Below are positions 46,573 through 54,712 of a stretch of DNA of 64,000 nucleotides, piece after piece. The notes beneath the pieces were generated by a model that worked only from the letters and a program-made list of their open reading frames with translations, did not search any database and was not told the origin of the DNA. Within the stretch, counting starts at the first letter, position 1. Each line of letters begins with the position of its first letter. This DNA is from an uncultured Spirochaetaceae bacterium (GTDB lineage: Bacteria; Spirochaetota; Spirochaetia; Sphaerochaetales; Sphaerochaetaceae), in NCBI GenBank assembly GCA_944389105.1, contig CALXLD010000022.1, forward strand, positions 247,723-311,722, given 5' to 3'. A program made the translations under genes and the position numbers.

Positions 46573-47996
46573 TCTCCTAATACCTCCAATGCTTTTGTGA
46601 TGTATTGATCAAACCATATATCTGCTACAGGACGCTCATCATAATCCATTGAGTATATGTATTCATTTCTTATAAGCATGATCAGAAGATCTTCCGGAAC
46701 GCCGCTGTCTTTATATTTATCGGCAAATGCCAGGACATTCTCTTTCGTATATTCAGGATTTTCTTCGATATATGAGGAGAATCTGTCCTCTTCCATGAAG
46801 GTTTCAAAAGCTTTCATTTCCTCATCGGAATACTCTGGTTCCTCGATCAGGATATCCGGGGTGATTCCCACTTCATGTATATCATTGCCAGAAGGTGTAT
46901 AGAAATGACCTGTCGTAATCTGTATATATCCCCCTCTGAAAGGTCTTATTTCCTGTGAGATGCCTTTTCCGAAAGTCTGGCTTCCCAGAACAGTTGCCCT
47001 TCCATTGTCCATCAGTGCGCCTGTCAGTATTTCGCTTGATGATGCTGTTCCTCCATTGACAATCAGGAGAAGAGGAATGTCTTCTGGTACGGAAATGTCA
47101 GGATCTGCCATGGCTACGCTTTTCGATCTTCCGGAAGAGGGCTTGTATTTTGTCTCCAGCATCATGCCATCTGAAAGGAACATATCAGCAGTCTCCAGAG
47201 CGCTCTGGACAGTCCCTCCGCCATTGTTTCTCAGATCTATTATCAGTTTTTCCGCACCCTGGGAAAGCAGTTCTGATAAATCCTCTGCTACAGATGTTCC
47301 GGTTGTCAGGGAGAATGTATAGATTGCGATATATCCTATATCCTCTGTAAGCATTCCGGAAACTGTTGAAGGGGTTGTGACAACTTCAGGCATAAGCTTT
47401 ATGTCGAATACAGCAGAACCTCTATGGACAGTAAGTGTGATCTCCTCCCCGATATGGCCTTTCATCATGTTCGATGCTTCTGTTGCAGTAAGCTCCGAGA
47501 CATCTTCCCCGTTTATCGCACTGATCATATCCTTTGGTCTGAGTCCGGCTCTGTCTGCAGGTCCTCCTGGGAATGGAGAAGCTATTATTACCATGTAGCT
47601 TTCAGGATCATCAGGATCTGTATACGCTGGATTCATTTTCGTGAGATATGTTCCTATCCCTACATATTCGCCTTCGGTATTCTCTTCAAATGTGTTTGCT
47701 ACATCTGGCGGTATATAGTAGGAATACTGGTCTCCCAGTGAATCTATCATTGCACTGATGAGTTCTTCTTCCATTGTTTCGGAATCTATTTCATACAGAA
47801 AGTTATTGCTCAGGTAAGCATAAAGATTGCCAAGTGAATAGAGTATCTGGGATATGCTCCTTGAACTCTCCAGTGCTTCATTGCTCTGAAGATGCGATGG
47901 AGTCGTGTTTATCATAGGAGTATATTCTGGTATAGCTCCTGCGTTCAGCACAGAAAAGGACATAGCCATTATGATGGCTGCCAATGCTTTCTTCAT
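46569..47996 (-). CDS. C-terminal processing peptidase, S41 family
   Basis: A 475-residue exported S41 protease. A signal peptide (MKKALAAIIMAMSFSVLNAGA) precedes an N-terminal helical part, a PDZ domain (about 130-210, PGGPADRAGLRPKDMISAINGEDV) and the catalytic domain with Ser in GGTASSSEILTGAL and Lys in SQTFGKG. It trims or degrades periplasmic proteins. The frame opens 12 codons earlier, but the signal peptide starts at 47996. TATATT lies seven bases before this ATG on the minus strand. Confidence 0.92.
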   Translation of the reverse strand: MKKALAAIIMAMSFSVLNAGAIPEYTPMINTTPSHLQSNEALESSRSISQILYSLGNLYAYLSNNFLYEIDSETMEEELISAMIDSLGDQYSYYIPPDVANTFEENTEGEYVGIGTYLTKMNPAYTDPDDPESYMVIIASPFPGGPADRAGLRPKDMISAINGEDVSELTATEASNMMKGHIGEEITLTVHRGSAVFDIKLMPEVVTTPSTVSGMLTEDIGYIAIYTFSLTTGTSVAEDLSELLSQGAEKLIIDLRNNGGGTVQSALETADMFLSDGMMLETKYKPSSGRSKSVAMADPDISVPEDIPLLLIVNGGTASSSEILTGALMDNGRATVLGSQTFGKGISQEIRPFRGGYIQITTGHFYTPSGNDIHEVGITPDILIEEPEYSDEEMKAFETFMEEDRFSSYIEENPEYTKENVLAFADKYKDSGVPEDLLIMLIRNEYIYSMDYDERPVADIWFDQYITKALEVLGE

Positions 47997-48059
47997 ATAA
48001 GGGAATATAGCACCAAAGGTGCGATAATGCATCAGCTTGCATGGGGAAGGTGTGAAGCG

Positions 48060-48074
48060 TAAACTTAGCCTATG
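48060..48074 (+). promoter_or_regulatory. -10 element six bases before lgt
   Basis: TAAACT (48060-48065), six bases, then the lgt ATG (48072), with no Shine-Dalgarno. On the other strand TATATT (48009-48004) sits seven bases before the protease ATG, so both divergent genes look leaderless. Confidence 0.5.
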
Positions 48075-49082
48075 CTTGTCCAGTTTGTAGAGTACCCACA
48101 GTGGATAGATCCATATGTAATAAACGGCCTGCCTATAAGATGGTATGCTGTTATGTATCTTGTTGCTTTCGGTATTGCTTATGCTCTTTTCAGGTATCAG
48201 TGCAGGAATGACAGATACCTTCTGCTCTCAAGCGATGAAAGCCAGACGTTTTTCTTCTACGGAATTCTCTTCCTCCTGATATTCGCAAGACTTTTCTCTG
48301 TCTTCTTCTACAGTGATGGGCTTTTCTATCTGACACATCCCTGGCTTATTTTCTGGCCATTCAGGGATGGAAGGTTTGTAGGTCTTCCAGGCATGAGCTA
48401 TCATGGAGGCGTAGTAGGGGCGCTTATCGGTGGTCTTATTTTCTGTCATTTATATAAGCAGAAGCTTATGAGGATTACTGATACGGTCGTTGCAGGAATT
48501 CCTCTTGGCTATACATTCGGACGCCTCGGCAATTTCATAAATGCAGAGCTTTATGGCAGGGTTACTGCAGTTCCCTGGGGAATGGTTTTCCCCACTGCTC
48601 CTGGTTTCTCGACAGACGAGGAATGGGTAAGGATGGTTGCGGATAAAGTCGGTATTGAGTATGTGATAGGGGATATAGTCAACCTTCCAAGACATCCTTC
48701 ACAGCTTTATGAAGCACTCTTTGAAGGTGTTGTCCTTTTCCTCATCCTCTGGTTTGTAATAAGGCCATGGAAATTAAAGAAGAGGCTTCCTGATGGAACA
48801 GTGTTTTCTTTCTATCTGATCGGTTATGGCTTCTTCAGATTCATGATTGAATACTGCAGACAGCCAGATAGTGATATAGGGTATGTTATCGCCCTTGGTG
48901 AGCATAGTGATAACATTGCTCTTTTTCAGTCATTCCTGAACATATCTAAAGGGCAGATTTTCTGCCTGATAATGATAGCAGCTGGTGTTCTGCTGCTTGC
49001 ATTCCTTCTTTGGAGGTACAGAAATGGATATAGAGAAGAGGCTGGAAAGCCTGCGAAGAATCCTAAAGGAAAACGGTCTTGA
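48072..49082 (+). CDS. lgt: Prolipoprotein diacylglyceryl transferase
   Basis: A 336-residue inner-membrane enzyme that attaches diacylglycerol to the lipobox Cys of lipoproteins, the first step of their maturation. It has seven membrane segments, the motif FVGLPGMSYHGGVVGALIGG with the essential His near residue 103, and the Lgt signature GRLGNFINAELYGR near 150. It is longer than E. coli Lgt, with an insert at about 175-210 and a basic tail. Its last 59 bases overlap the following aminopeptidase gene. Confidence 0.94.
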   Translation: MLVQFVEYPQWIDPYVINGLPIRWYAVMYLVAFGIAYALFRYQCRNDRYLLLSSDESQTFFFYGILFLLIFARLFSVFFYSDGLFYLTHPWLIFWPFRDGRFVGLPGMSYHGGVVGALIGGLIFCHLYKQKLMRITDTVVAGIPLGYTFGRLGNFINAELYGRVTAVPWGMVFPTAPGFSTDEEWVRMVADKVGIEYVIGDIVNLPRHPSQLYEALFEGVVLFLILWFVIRPWKLKKRLPDGTVFSFYLIGYGFFRFMIEYCRQPDSDIGYVIALGEHSDNIALFQSFLNISKGQIFCLIMIAAGVLLLAFLLWRYRNGYREEAGKPAKNPKGKRS

Positions 49083-50787
49083 TGGGTATCTTGTAACCGG
49101 TACGGATCCACACCAGAGCGAATATGTCGCTCCTCGCTGGAGAACAAGGGCGTTCATTTCCGGATTTACAGGGTCAGCGGGTACTGTGATAGTAACAGCT
49201 GATAAAGCTATCCTATGGGTCGATAGCCGTTATTTCATACAGGCTGAGAAGGAAATTTCCGGGACAGAGTTTGTAATGATGAAGCTCGATACAGATGATC
49301 CTGATCCTTACCAGTGGCTTGAGGAGAATATGGAAAAGAGAGCAAGGATCGGTGTCGATGGAGCATCTATCTCGATATCTCTTTTCGGGATGCTTTCCTC
49401 GCGGCTCAGAGCATCTGATGTTACATTGGAAGCTACAGGGGATCTCCTTGATCCAATCTGGGAAAAACGTCCGGATATCCCTTGTACCGAATGCTGTGAG
49501 ATGGAAGCAGAATATTCCGGGAAAAGCGCGAAGGAAAAGGTAGAGGATGTCAGGGCTTTTCTTCGGGCAAGGGGGCTGAGATGGACTTTTATCTCCTCTC
49601 TTGATGATATTGCCTGGCTGACGAATCTCCGGGCCGATGATATCCCATGCAACCCGGTATTTGTATCATATGCTTTTATTTCTCTTTCAAAAGCTGTTCT
49701 TTTTATCGATAAAAAACGCTTTTCAGATAAGAAGCTTCTGCAGGGAATAAAGACGGTCTTTGAGCTGAGACCGTATGAAGATGCGGAGAAGGATCTGAAG
49801 GGGCTTGCAAAAGGTGCTGGATATTACTCCCCTGAGAAGACTTCTGAAGCCTTCCACAAGGCACTTTCCGGAAAAAGCAATGTCACAGGCCGGGACATAA
49901 CGACAGATATGAAGACAAGAAAGAATGAGGCAGAGCTGAAAGGGATGAGACTTGCCCATATTTACGATGCCGCTGCTTATGTATCCTTTCTTGCCAGGCT
50001 TGACAGGAATGGAAAATATGATGAGATTGAGGTTTCCGCATTGCTGGAGAACGAAAGGAAGAAAATCCCCGGGTATCTTGGTCCGTCATTCAATCCTATA
50101 TCAGGATATAGAGAACATGGGGCAATGTGCCATTATAGTGCGACAAAGGAAAGCTCTTCCGAGGTCAATGGTCATGGTCTTCTCGTGCTCGATACAGGCT
50201 CTCAGTTTGAGTTCGGCACTACAGATATAACAAGGACCCTCCTGTTTGGAGATGAAGCTACAGAGGAAGAGAAAAGAGATTATACTCTTGTTCTCAAAGG
50301 CCATCTTGCCCTGTCCAGACAGAAATTCATCAAAGGAACAAGGGGAGTTCAGCTTGATGTGCTTGCAAAGCAGTTCCTATGGCAGTATGGGGAAAGCTTC
50401 TACCATGGGACAGGGCATGGAGTCGGATGCCGCCTGAACGTCCATGAAGGACCTTTGAGGATTTCTTCAGCTCTTATCGATGTTCCTCTTGAGCCTGGGA
50501 TGGTTACCTCCGATGAGCCGGGATTATATAAAGAAGGCAGATTCGGAATAAGGATAGAGAACCTTCTTGCTGTAAAGGAGGATATGACAACGGAGTTCGG
50601 GACATTCTATTCATTCGAGGTCCTTACTCTTGTTCCTTATGAAAGGCGGCTGATAGATCTTTCTCTTATCACAGAAGAGGAGAGAAAGCAGATTGATGAT
50701 TACCATAAGAGAATATATTCGGAGCTTCATGAGCTTGTAGATAAAGATGTACTGAAATGGCTGGAGACAGCTACTTCCCCGCTTTAA
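49024..50787 (+). CDS. Xaa-Pro aminopeptidase (M24B, three-domain type)
   Basis: A 587-residue aminopeptidase that releases the first residue from peptides with Pro in position 2. Two creatinase-like N-terminal domains (DGYLVTGTDPHQSEYVAPRWRTR start) precede a pita-bread domain whose metal ligands lie in LDTGSQFEFGTTDITRT, GTGHGVG, EPGMVTSDEPGLY and IRIENL. GGAGG lies seven bases before the ATG at 49024, inside the end of lgt. It fits the peptide-scavenging theme of pepD. Confidence 0.93.
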   Translation: MDIEKRLESLRRILKENGLDGYLVTGTDPHQSEYVAPRWRTRAFISGFTGSAGTVIVTADKAILWVDSRYFIQAEKEISGTEFVMMKLDTDDPDPYQWLEENMEKRARIGVDGASISISLFGMLSSRLRASDVTLEATGDLLDPIWEKRPDIPCTECCEMEAEYSGKSAKEKVEDVRAFLRARGLRWTFISSLDDIAWLTNLRADDIPCNPVFVSYAFISLSKAVLFIDKKRFSDKKLLQGIKTVFELRPYEDAEKDLKGLAKGAGYYSPEKTSEAFHKALSGKSNVTGRDITTDMKTRKNEAELKGMRLAHIYDAAAYVSFLARLDRNGKYDEIEVSALLENERKKIPGYLGPSFNPISGYREHGAMCHYSATKESSSEVNGHGLLVLDTGSQFEFGTTDITRTLLFGDEATEEEKRDYTLVLKGHLALSRQKFIKGTRGVQLDVLAKQFLWQYGESFYHGTGHGVGCRLNVHEGPLRISSALIDVPLEPGMVTSDEPGLYKEGRFGIRIENLLAVKEDMTTEFGTFYSFEVLTLVPYERRLIDLSLITEEERKQIDDYHKRIYSELHELVDKDVLKWLETATSPL

Positions 50788-50829
50788 TCTATTCCGATAT
50801 ATTACATGATGATAAAGAAGGAGATTCAA

Positions 50830-52479
50830 ATGGTTGAACCACTTGTTGAAAATGGAAAGATCCAGCGACGCGGCCCTGTGATGCTTGTCATCATGGATGG
50901 TGTTGGATTTGGAAAGTATAAGGATGGAGATGCAGTTGCATGTTCCATGACAAAGAATCTTGATGCACTTTATGCATCCTGCCCATGGACAAAGCTCAAG
51001 GCACATGGAACAGCAGTCGGCCTTCCTTCCGATGCAGATATGGGAAACAGCGAGGTCGGACACAATGCCATGGGATGCGGAAGAGTTTTTGCCCAGGGAG
51101 CAAAGCTTGTTTCAAATGCAATCACTTCCGGCGATATGTTCAAAGGAGCTACATGGCAGAAGCTTATTGAGAATGTTAAGAAGAACGGTTCTGTTCTTCA
51201 TTTCATCGGGCTTCTTTCAGATGGCAACGTACACTCACATATTGACCACCTGAAGGCAATGGTTGCTGAAGCTAAGAAAGAGGGTGTTAAGAAAGTCCGT
51301 GTACATGCGCTTCTTGATGGGCGTGATGTAGGCGAGATGTCTGCCCTTGATTATTTCGATCCTTTTGCAGAGTATCTTGCAGAACTCTCGGCAGATGGAA
51401 CTTTCGATGCCAGGATTGCTTCTGGCGGCGGAAGAATGGTCATCACAATGGATCGCTATAATGCTGATTGGGATATGGTGAAGCGCGGCTGGGAAACACA
51501 TGTGCTTGGAGAAGGCAGAATGTTCCCCTCAGCGCATGAAGCCATTGAGACGCTCAGAAAGGAAACTGGTGCTATTGATCAGGATCTTCCGGCATTTGTT
51601 GTTGCAGAAGATGGAAAGGCAGTCGGAACTATTGAAGATGGTGATTCAGTTATTCTCTTCAACTTCCGTGGAGATAGAGCTATAGAACTCTCTAGAGCCT
51701 TTGATGAGGAGAACTTCACCGAATTTGACAGGAAGAGATGGCCTAAAGTGGAGTATGCAGGAATGATGGAGTATGACGGTGACCTTCATATTCCTCATCA
51801 GTATCTTGTCTCTCCTCCAGCTATTGATAGGGTAATGGCAGAGTATCTCTGCGCATCCGGTGTAAAGCAGTTCTCGATTTCAGAAACCCAGAAGTTCGGC
51901 CATGTTACTTACTTCTTCAACGGAAACCGCTCAGGAAAGTTCGACGAGAAGCTTGAGGAATATGTTGAGATTCCTTCTGACAAAGTTCCTTTTGAGCAGA
52001 GACCTTGGATGAAGTGTGCAGAGATTACAGACAGGGTTATTGAGGAAATCGAGAGCGGAAAGTGGGATTTCATCAAACTCAATTTCCCAAACGGGGACAT
52101 GGTAGGACATACCGGAGTCTTCGAAGCTGTCGTATGCTCTATGGAGGGTATGGATCTCCAGATAGGCAGACTTAGAGACGCTATCGAAAAAGCCGGTGGT
52201 ATCATGGTCGTCACAGCAGATCATGGAAATGCTGATGATATGTACGAGCATGACAAGAAGGGCGATGTAAAGAGGAAGGAGAATGGTGAGCCTAAGGCTA
52301 AGACATCGCATTCTCTCAATCCAGTACCGTGCATCATCTATGATCCGGAGTATAAGGGAGAGTATTCGACAACTCTCAATGAAGGGCTTGGAATCTCTTC
52401 AATTGCAGCAACCTGCATGAGTCTTCTTGGCTTTGTTCCGCCAGCAGACTATGACAAGAGCGTTGTGGAAATGAACTGA
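50830..52479 (+). CDS. gpmI: 2,3-bisphosphoglycerate-independent phosphoglycerate mutase
   Basis: A 549-residue two-metal GpmI that interconverts 3- and 2-phosphoglycerate in glycolysis. Catalytic motifs are VMLVIMDGVG near 20, GNSEVGHNAMG near 75 (nucleophile Ser), HALLDGRDV near 155, and the alkaline-phosphatase-like NFPNGDMVGHTG and TADHGNADDMY with the C-terminal His in KTSHSLNPVP. AGGAG lies six bases before the ATG at 50830, better than the ATGs at 50806/50809. A terminator follows. Confidence 0.96.
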   Translation: MVEPLVENGKIQRRGPVMLVIMDGVGFGKYKDGDAVACSMTKNLDALYASCPWTKLKAHGTAVGLPSDADMGNSEVGHNAMGCGRVFAQGAKLVSNAITSGDMFKGATWQKLIENVKKNGSVLHFIGLLSDGNVHSHIDHLKAMVAEAKKEGVKKVRVHALLDGRDVGEMSALDYFDPFAEYLAELSADGTFDARIASGGGRMVITMDRYNADWDMVKRGWETHVLGEGRMFPSAHEAIETLRKETGAIDQDLPAFVVAEDGKAVGTIEDGDSVILFNFRGDRAIELSRAFDEENFTEFDRKRWPKVEYAGMMEYDGDLHIPHQYLVSPPAIDRVMAEYLCASGVKQFSISETQKFGHVTYFFNGNRSGKFDEKLEEYVEIPSDKVPFEQRPWMKCAEITDRVIEEIESGKWDFIKLNFPNGDMVGHTGVFEAVVCSMEGMDLQIGRLRDAIEKAGGIMVVTADHGNADDMYEHDKKGDVKRKENGEPKAKTSHSLNPVPCIIYDPEYKGEYSTTLNEGLGISSIAATCMSLLGFVPPADYDKSVVEMN

Positions 52480-52495
52480 GTCCAGCTGTGATCAG

Positions 52496-52536
52496 AACAG
52501 GCTATTACCTCTCTGAGAGGGTAGCCTGTTTTTTAT
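52496..52536 (+). terminator. Terminator after gpmI
   Basis: AACAGGCTA pairs with TAGCCTGTT (52496-52504 / 52522-52530), with an inner CCTCT/AGAGG, followed by TTTATT. Very strong stem. Confidence 0.9.
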
Positions 52537-52551
52537 TGCCGGAATGAAATG

Positions 52552-53328
52552 TCAGAATGTATTCTTCGAGGATATTGTCAGCATCACTATTCCGATTATG
52601 TAGAGAAGACCGGATATTATCGAAGGAAGAGCTACATTGCTCATCGAGAAGAAGTTCCCGATCATAAGAAGAATGAATGCGGCAGCCCTGCTGATGCTGT
52701 GCGTTGATCTGTCTTTTGCCACAGCTGCTATATACGTGATTATCGAAACAAGGTAAATGCAGATAAGAGCGGCAAGCAGAAGCGCATCGTAGGAAGATGA
52801 GAATACTGTAAGGGTTGCAAGATCCGTCGTTCCTGTATTCAGAGGCATTGCGATTGCTATGAACAGGGATGCTAGGATCGTAAGCGTAAGATAAAGCTTA
52901 AGCCTTGAAGCATTGGTTCCGTAGTACTGCACTGCAGTGAATACAAAGACGACTGCTGCCGAGAGCATCGCAAAACGTTCTATGATTACAACAGCATTCG
53001 GTGCAAGCAGGGTAATACCTGTTACCTGTGTATAGAGCGGGATAATCATAGTTGCTTCAAGTGCAATGAACGTGAAGAGCATCGGAAGAAGCGTGCTATC
53101 TATGCTATGTGTCCTATGGCGCAGCCTGAGTATGAAAAGGAATATAAGGGAAGAAACGATGATGGCAAGCTGCGGAATGTAGATAGTCAGATACGTGAAT
53201 CTTCCCTGCGTTCTGCTCTGAAGAAGAAACACTGTCATATGAACAAGAATGGCACTGTATAAAATAGAGATGAACAGCTGCAGGAGCAGGGCTGATGAAA
53301 ACTGCTTCTTCCTTCTTTTCTCAGGCAT
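52552..53328 (-). CDS. Hypothetical multi-pass membrane protein
   Basis: A 258-residue protein with about seven or eight hydrophobic segments, a basic N-terminus (PEKRRKKQ) and a short basic loop (RLRHRTH). I do not recognise the family. Its ATG overlaps the stop of the symporter-like gene (TGATG), so the two are translated together and the protein may be an accessory partner of that carrier. Downstream on the minus strand is the gpmI terminator region. Confidence 0.75.
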   Translation of the reverse strand: MPEKRRKKQFSSALLLQLFISILYSAILVHMTVFLLQSRTQGRFTYLTIYIPQLAIIVSSLIFLFILRLRHRTHSIDSTLLPMLFTFIALEATMIIPLYTQVTGITLLAPNAVVIIERFAMLSAAVVFVFTAVQYYGTNASRLKLYLTLTILASLFIAIAMPLNTGTTDLATLTVFSSSYDALLLAALICIYLVSIITYIAAVAKDRSTHSISRAAAFILLMIGNFFSMSNVALPSIISGLLYIIGIVMLTISSKNTF

Positions 53329-54575
53329 CAGATTGTATCCCTATAAGGAATTTCCACATCAGTGCCAACTGCTGAGGCGACGATGCTGTTTCCGAATGAA
53401 ACAATCAGGTTATCAATCATTGCAGCCATTCCTCCAAGAATCGGGAGGAAAGCAATGATGGCATTCTCTGCACCATACAGATTGATTCCAAGGATCTGCA
53501 GCGTGATGACTGTGATTACAGCTGTCTCTGTACCTGCGGAAACTGAAGAAATGAAAGAGACTGCCGCTGCTGTTATTGCTGTTATTGCAATTACGGAAAC
53601 AGGCGGTACGCTCTCAGTGGTCTCTGCAAACAGAGTAAGCATGGAGATAACTGCTGCAAATGCGCTTCCGCCTTTTCCTATTACAGACAGGAGCGGTGTT
53701 GCCGTGGAGGCAATTCTCTTCTGAACACCAAGATTCTGCCTGGCTATGCTCTCGTTCAATGGAATAGAAGCTATTATATTTGCTGTCGACAGTCCCATAA
53801 GCATCAAGGAAACCGATCTGTAGATGACTTTATAAGGATTCTTTCTGAATCCTGTGAATATTGCATAGAGGAGAGGAAGCACTGCGAATATGGCAATAGC
53901 GGTCGCTATTGCAAGCAGCTTTGCATATTCCGGAACGGCGAATATGGTCTTTTCCTGATACACTTCAGTAAAAAATGATGCCGAAGCGGCAAAGACCAGA
54001 AAGAATCCATAGACAGAATATGTTCTTGAAACCCTATACATTACCTCCGAAAAGGAATTCATAGTCGTATATGCAGGGCGTATGATATCAGCAGATGGCT
54101 TCAGTGCAAGTCCAAGAATCCATGAGATGATGATCAGGGGAACAATGAAGCGTGTTGTTGATACTATCGACCAGAAGGCATTGACTGGATACATCGCGCT
54201 TCCTGCACTGCCGAGCATATATGAAACGTGGTTTGCCAATGTTCCAGGAGCACTTCCTGCAGAGCTTGTTACAGGGAAATCCTCAGGTTTTGCAATAAAT
54301 ACAATAGCGGCTGCAAATGCAAGTATGACAGCTGTTACAGCTGACCAGAGAAGCGAGAATCCAAAAACTCTCTTTCCCTTGCCATCCTTCATCAATGAGG
54401 CAGTTCCTGCTGCCATTGTTATGAATACGACAGGAATGGAGATGAAAATTCCCAGGCTTATCATATAGGAGGAAACAGCTGATAGAATTCCTGCTGTCTG
54501 AGCAAAAGAACCAAAAAGCATAGCTGTTGCCAGCCCCATGAGCATTGCCGCAATATATGTTATCCACGTTTTCAT
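53328..54575 (-). CDS. Dicarboxylate/amino acid:cation symporter (DAACS family)
   Basis: A 415-residue carrier resembling Glt/DctA symporters. It has the usual eight-helix plus two-hairpin layout, with Ser-rich hairpin segments (SVIGKGGSAFAAVISMLT; AAAVSFISSVSAGTETAVITVITLQILGI) and a late NLIVSFGNSIVASAVGTDVE where substrate and Na+ normally bind. The substrate is unknown. The frame opens 26 codons earlier, but the first membrane segment starts at the ATG at 54575; TGTATC lies nine bases upstream. Confidence 0.85.
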   Translation of the reverse strand: MKTWITYIAAMLMGLATAMLFGSFAQTAGILSAVSSYMISLGIFISIPVVFITMAAGTASLMKDGKGKRVFGFSLLWSAVTAVILAFAAAIVFIAKPEDFPVTSSAGSAPGTLANHVSYMLGSAGSAMYPVNAFWSIVSTTRFIVPLIIISWILGLALKPSADIIRPAYTTMNSFSEVMYRVSRTYSVYGFFLVFAASASFFTEVYQEKTIFAVPEYAKLLAIATAIAIFAVLPLLYAIFTGFRKNPYKVIYRSVSLMLMGLSTANIIASIPLNESIARQNLGVQKRIASTATPLLSVIGKGGSAFAAVISMLTLFAETTESVPPVSVIAITAITAAAVSFISSVSAGTETAVITVITLQILGINLYGAENAIIAFLPILGGMAAMIDNLIVSFGNSIVASAVGTDVEIPYRDTI

Positions 54576-54684
54576 ATTGAAAAGGATACAGCACCTACAT
54601 GCGGTAGTCAATCTTGGAAGGGCTGTATGATGATATCTTATGTCTATATACAATTCTTTTTACTGTATGGTGTTATTATAAGAA

Positions 54685-54706
54685 GAGGAGCAGTTTCCCG
54701 CTCCTC
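54685..54706 (-). terminator. Terminator after the GH13 gene
   Basis: GAGGAGC / GCTCCTC stem (54685-54691 / 54700-54706), followed on the minus strand by TTCTTAT, 7 bases after the GH13 stop. Confidence 0.75.
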
Positions 54707-54712
54707 GTTATC

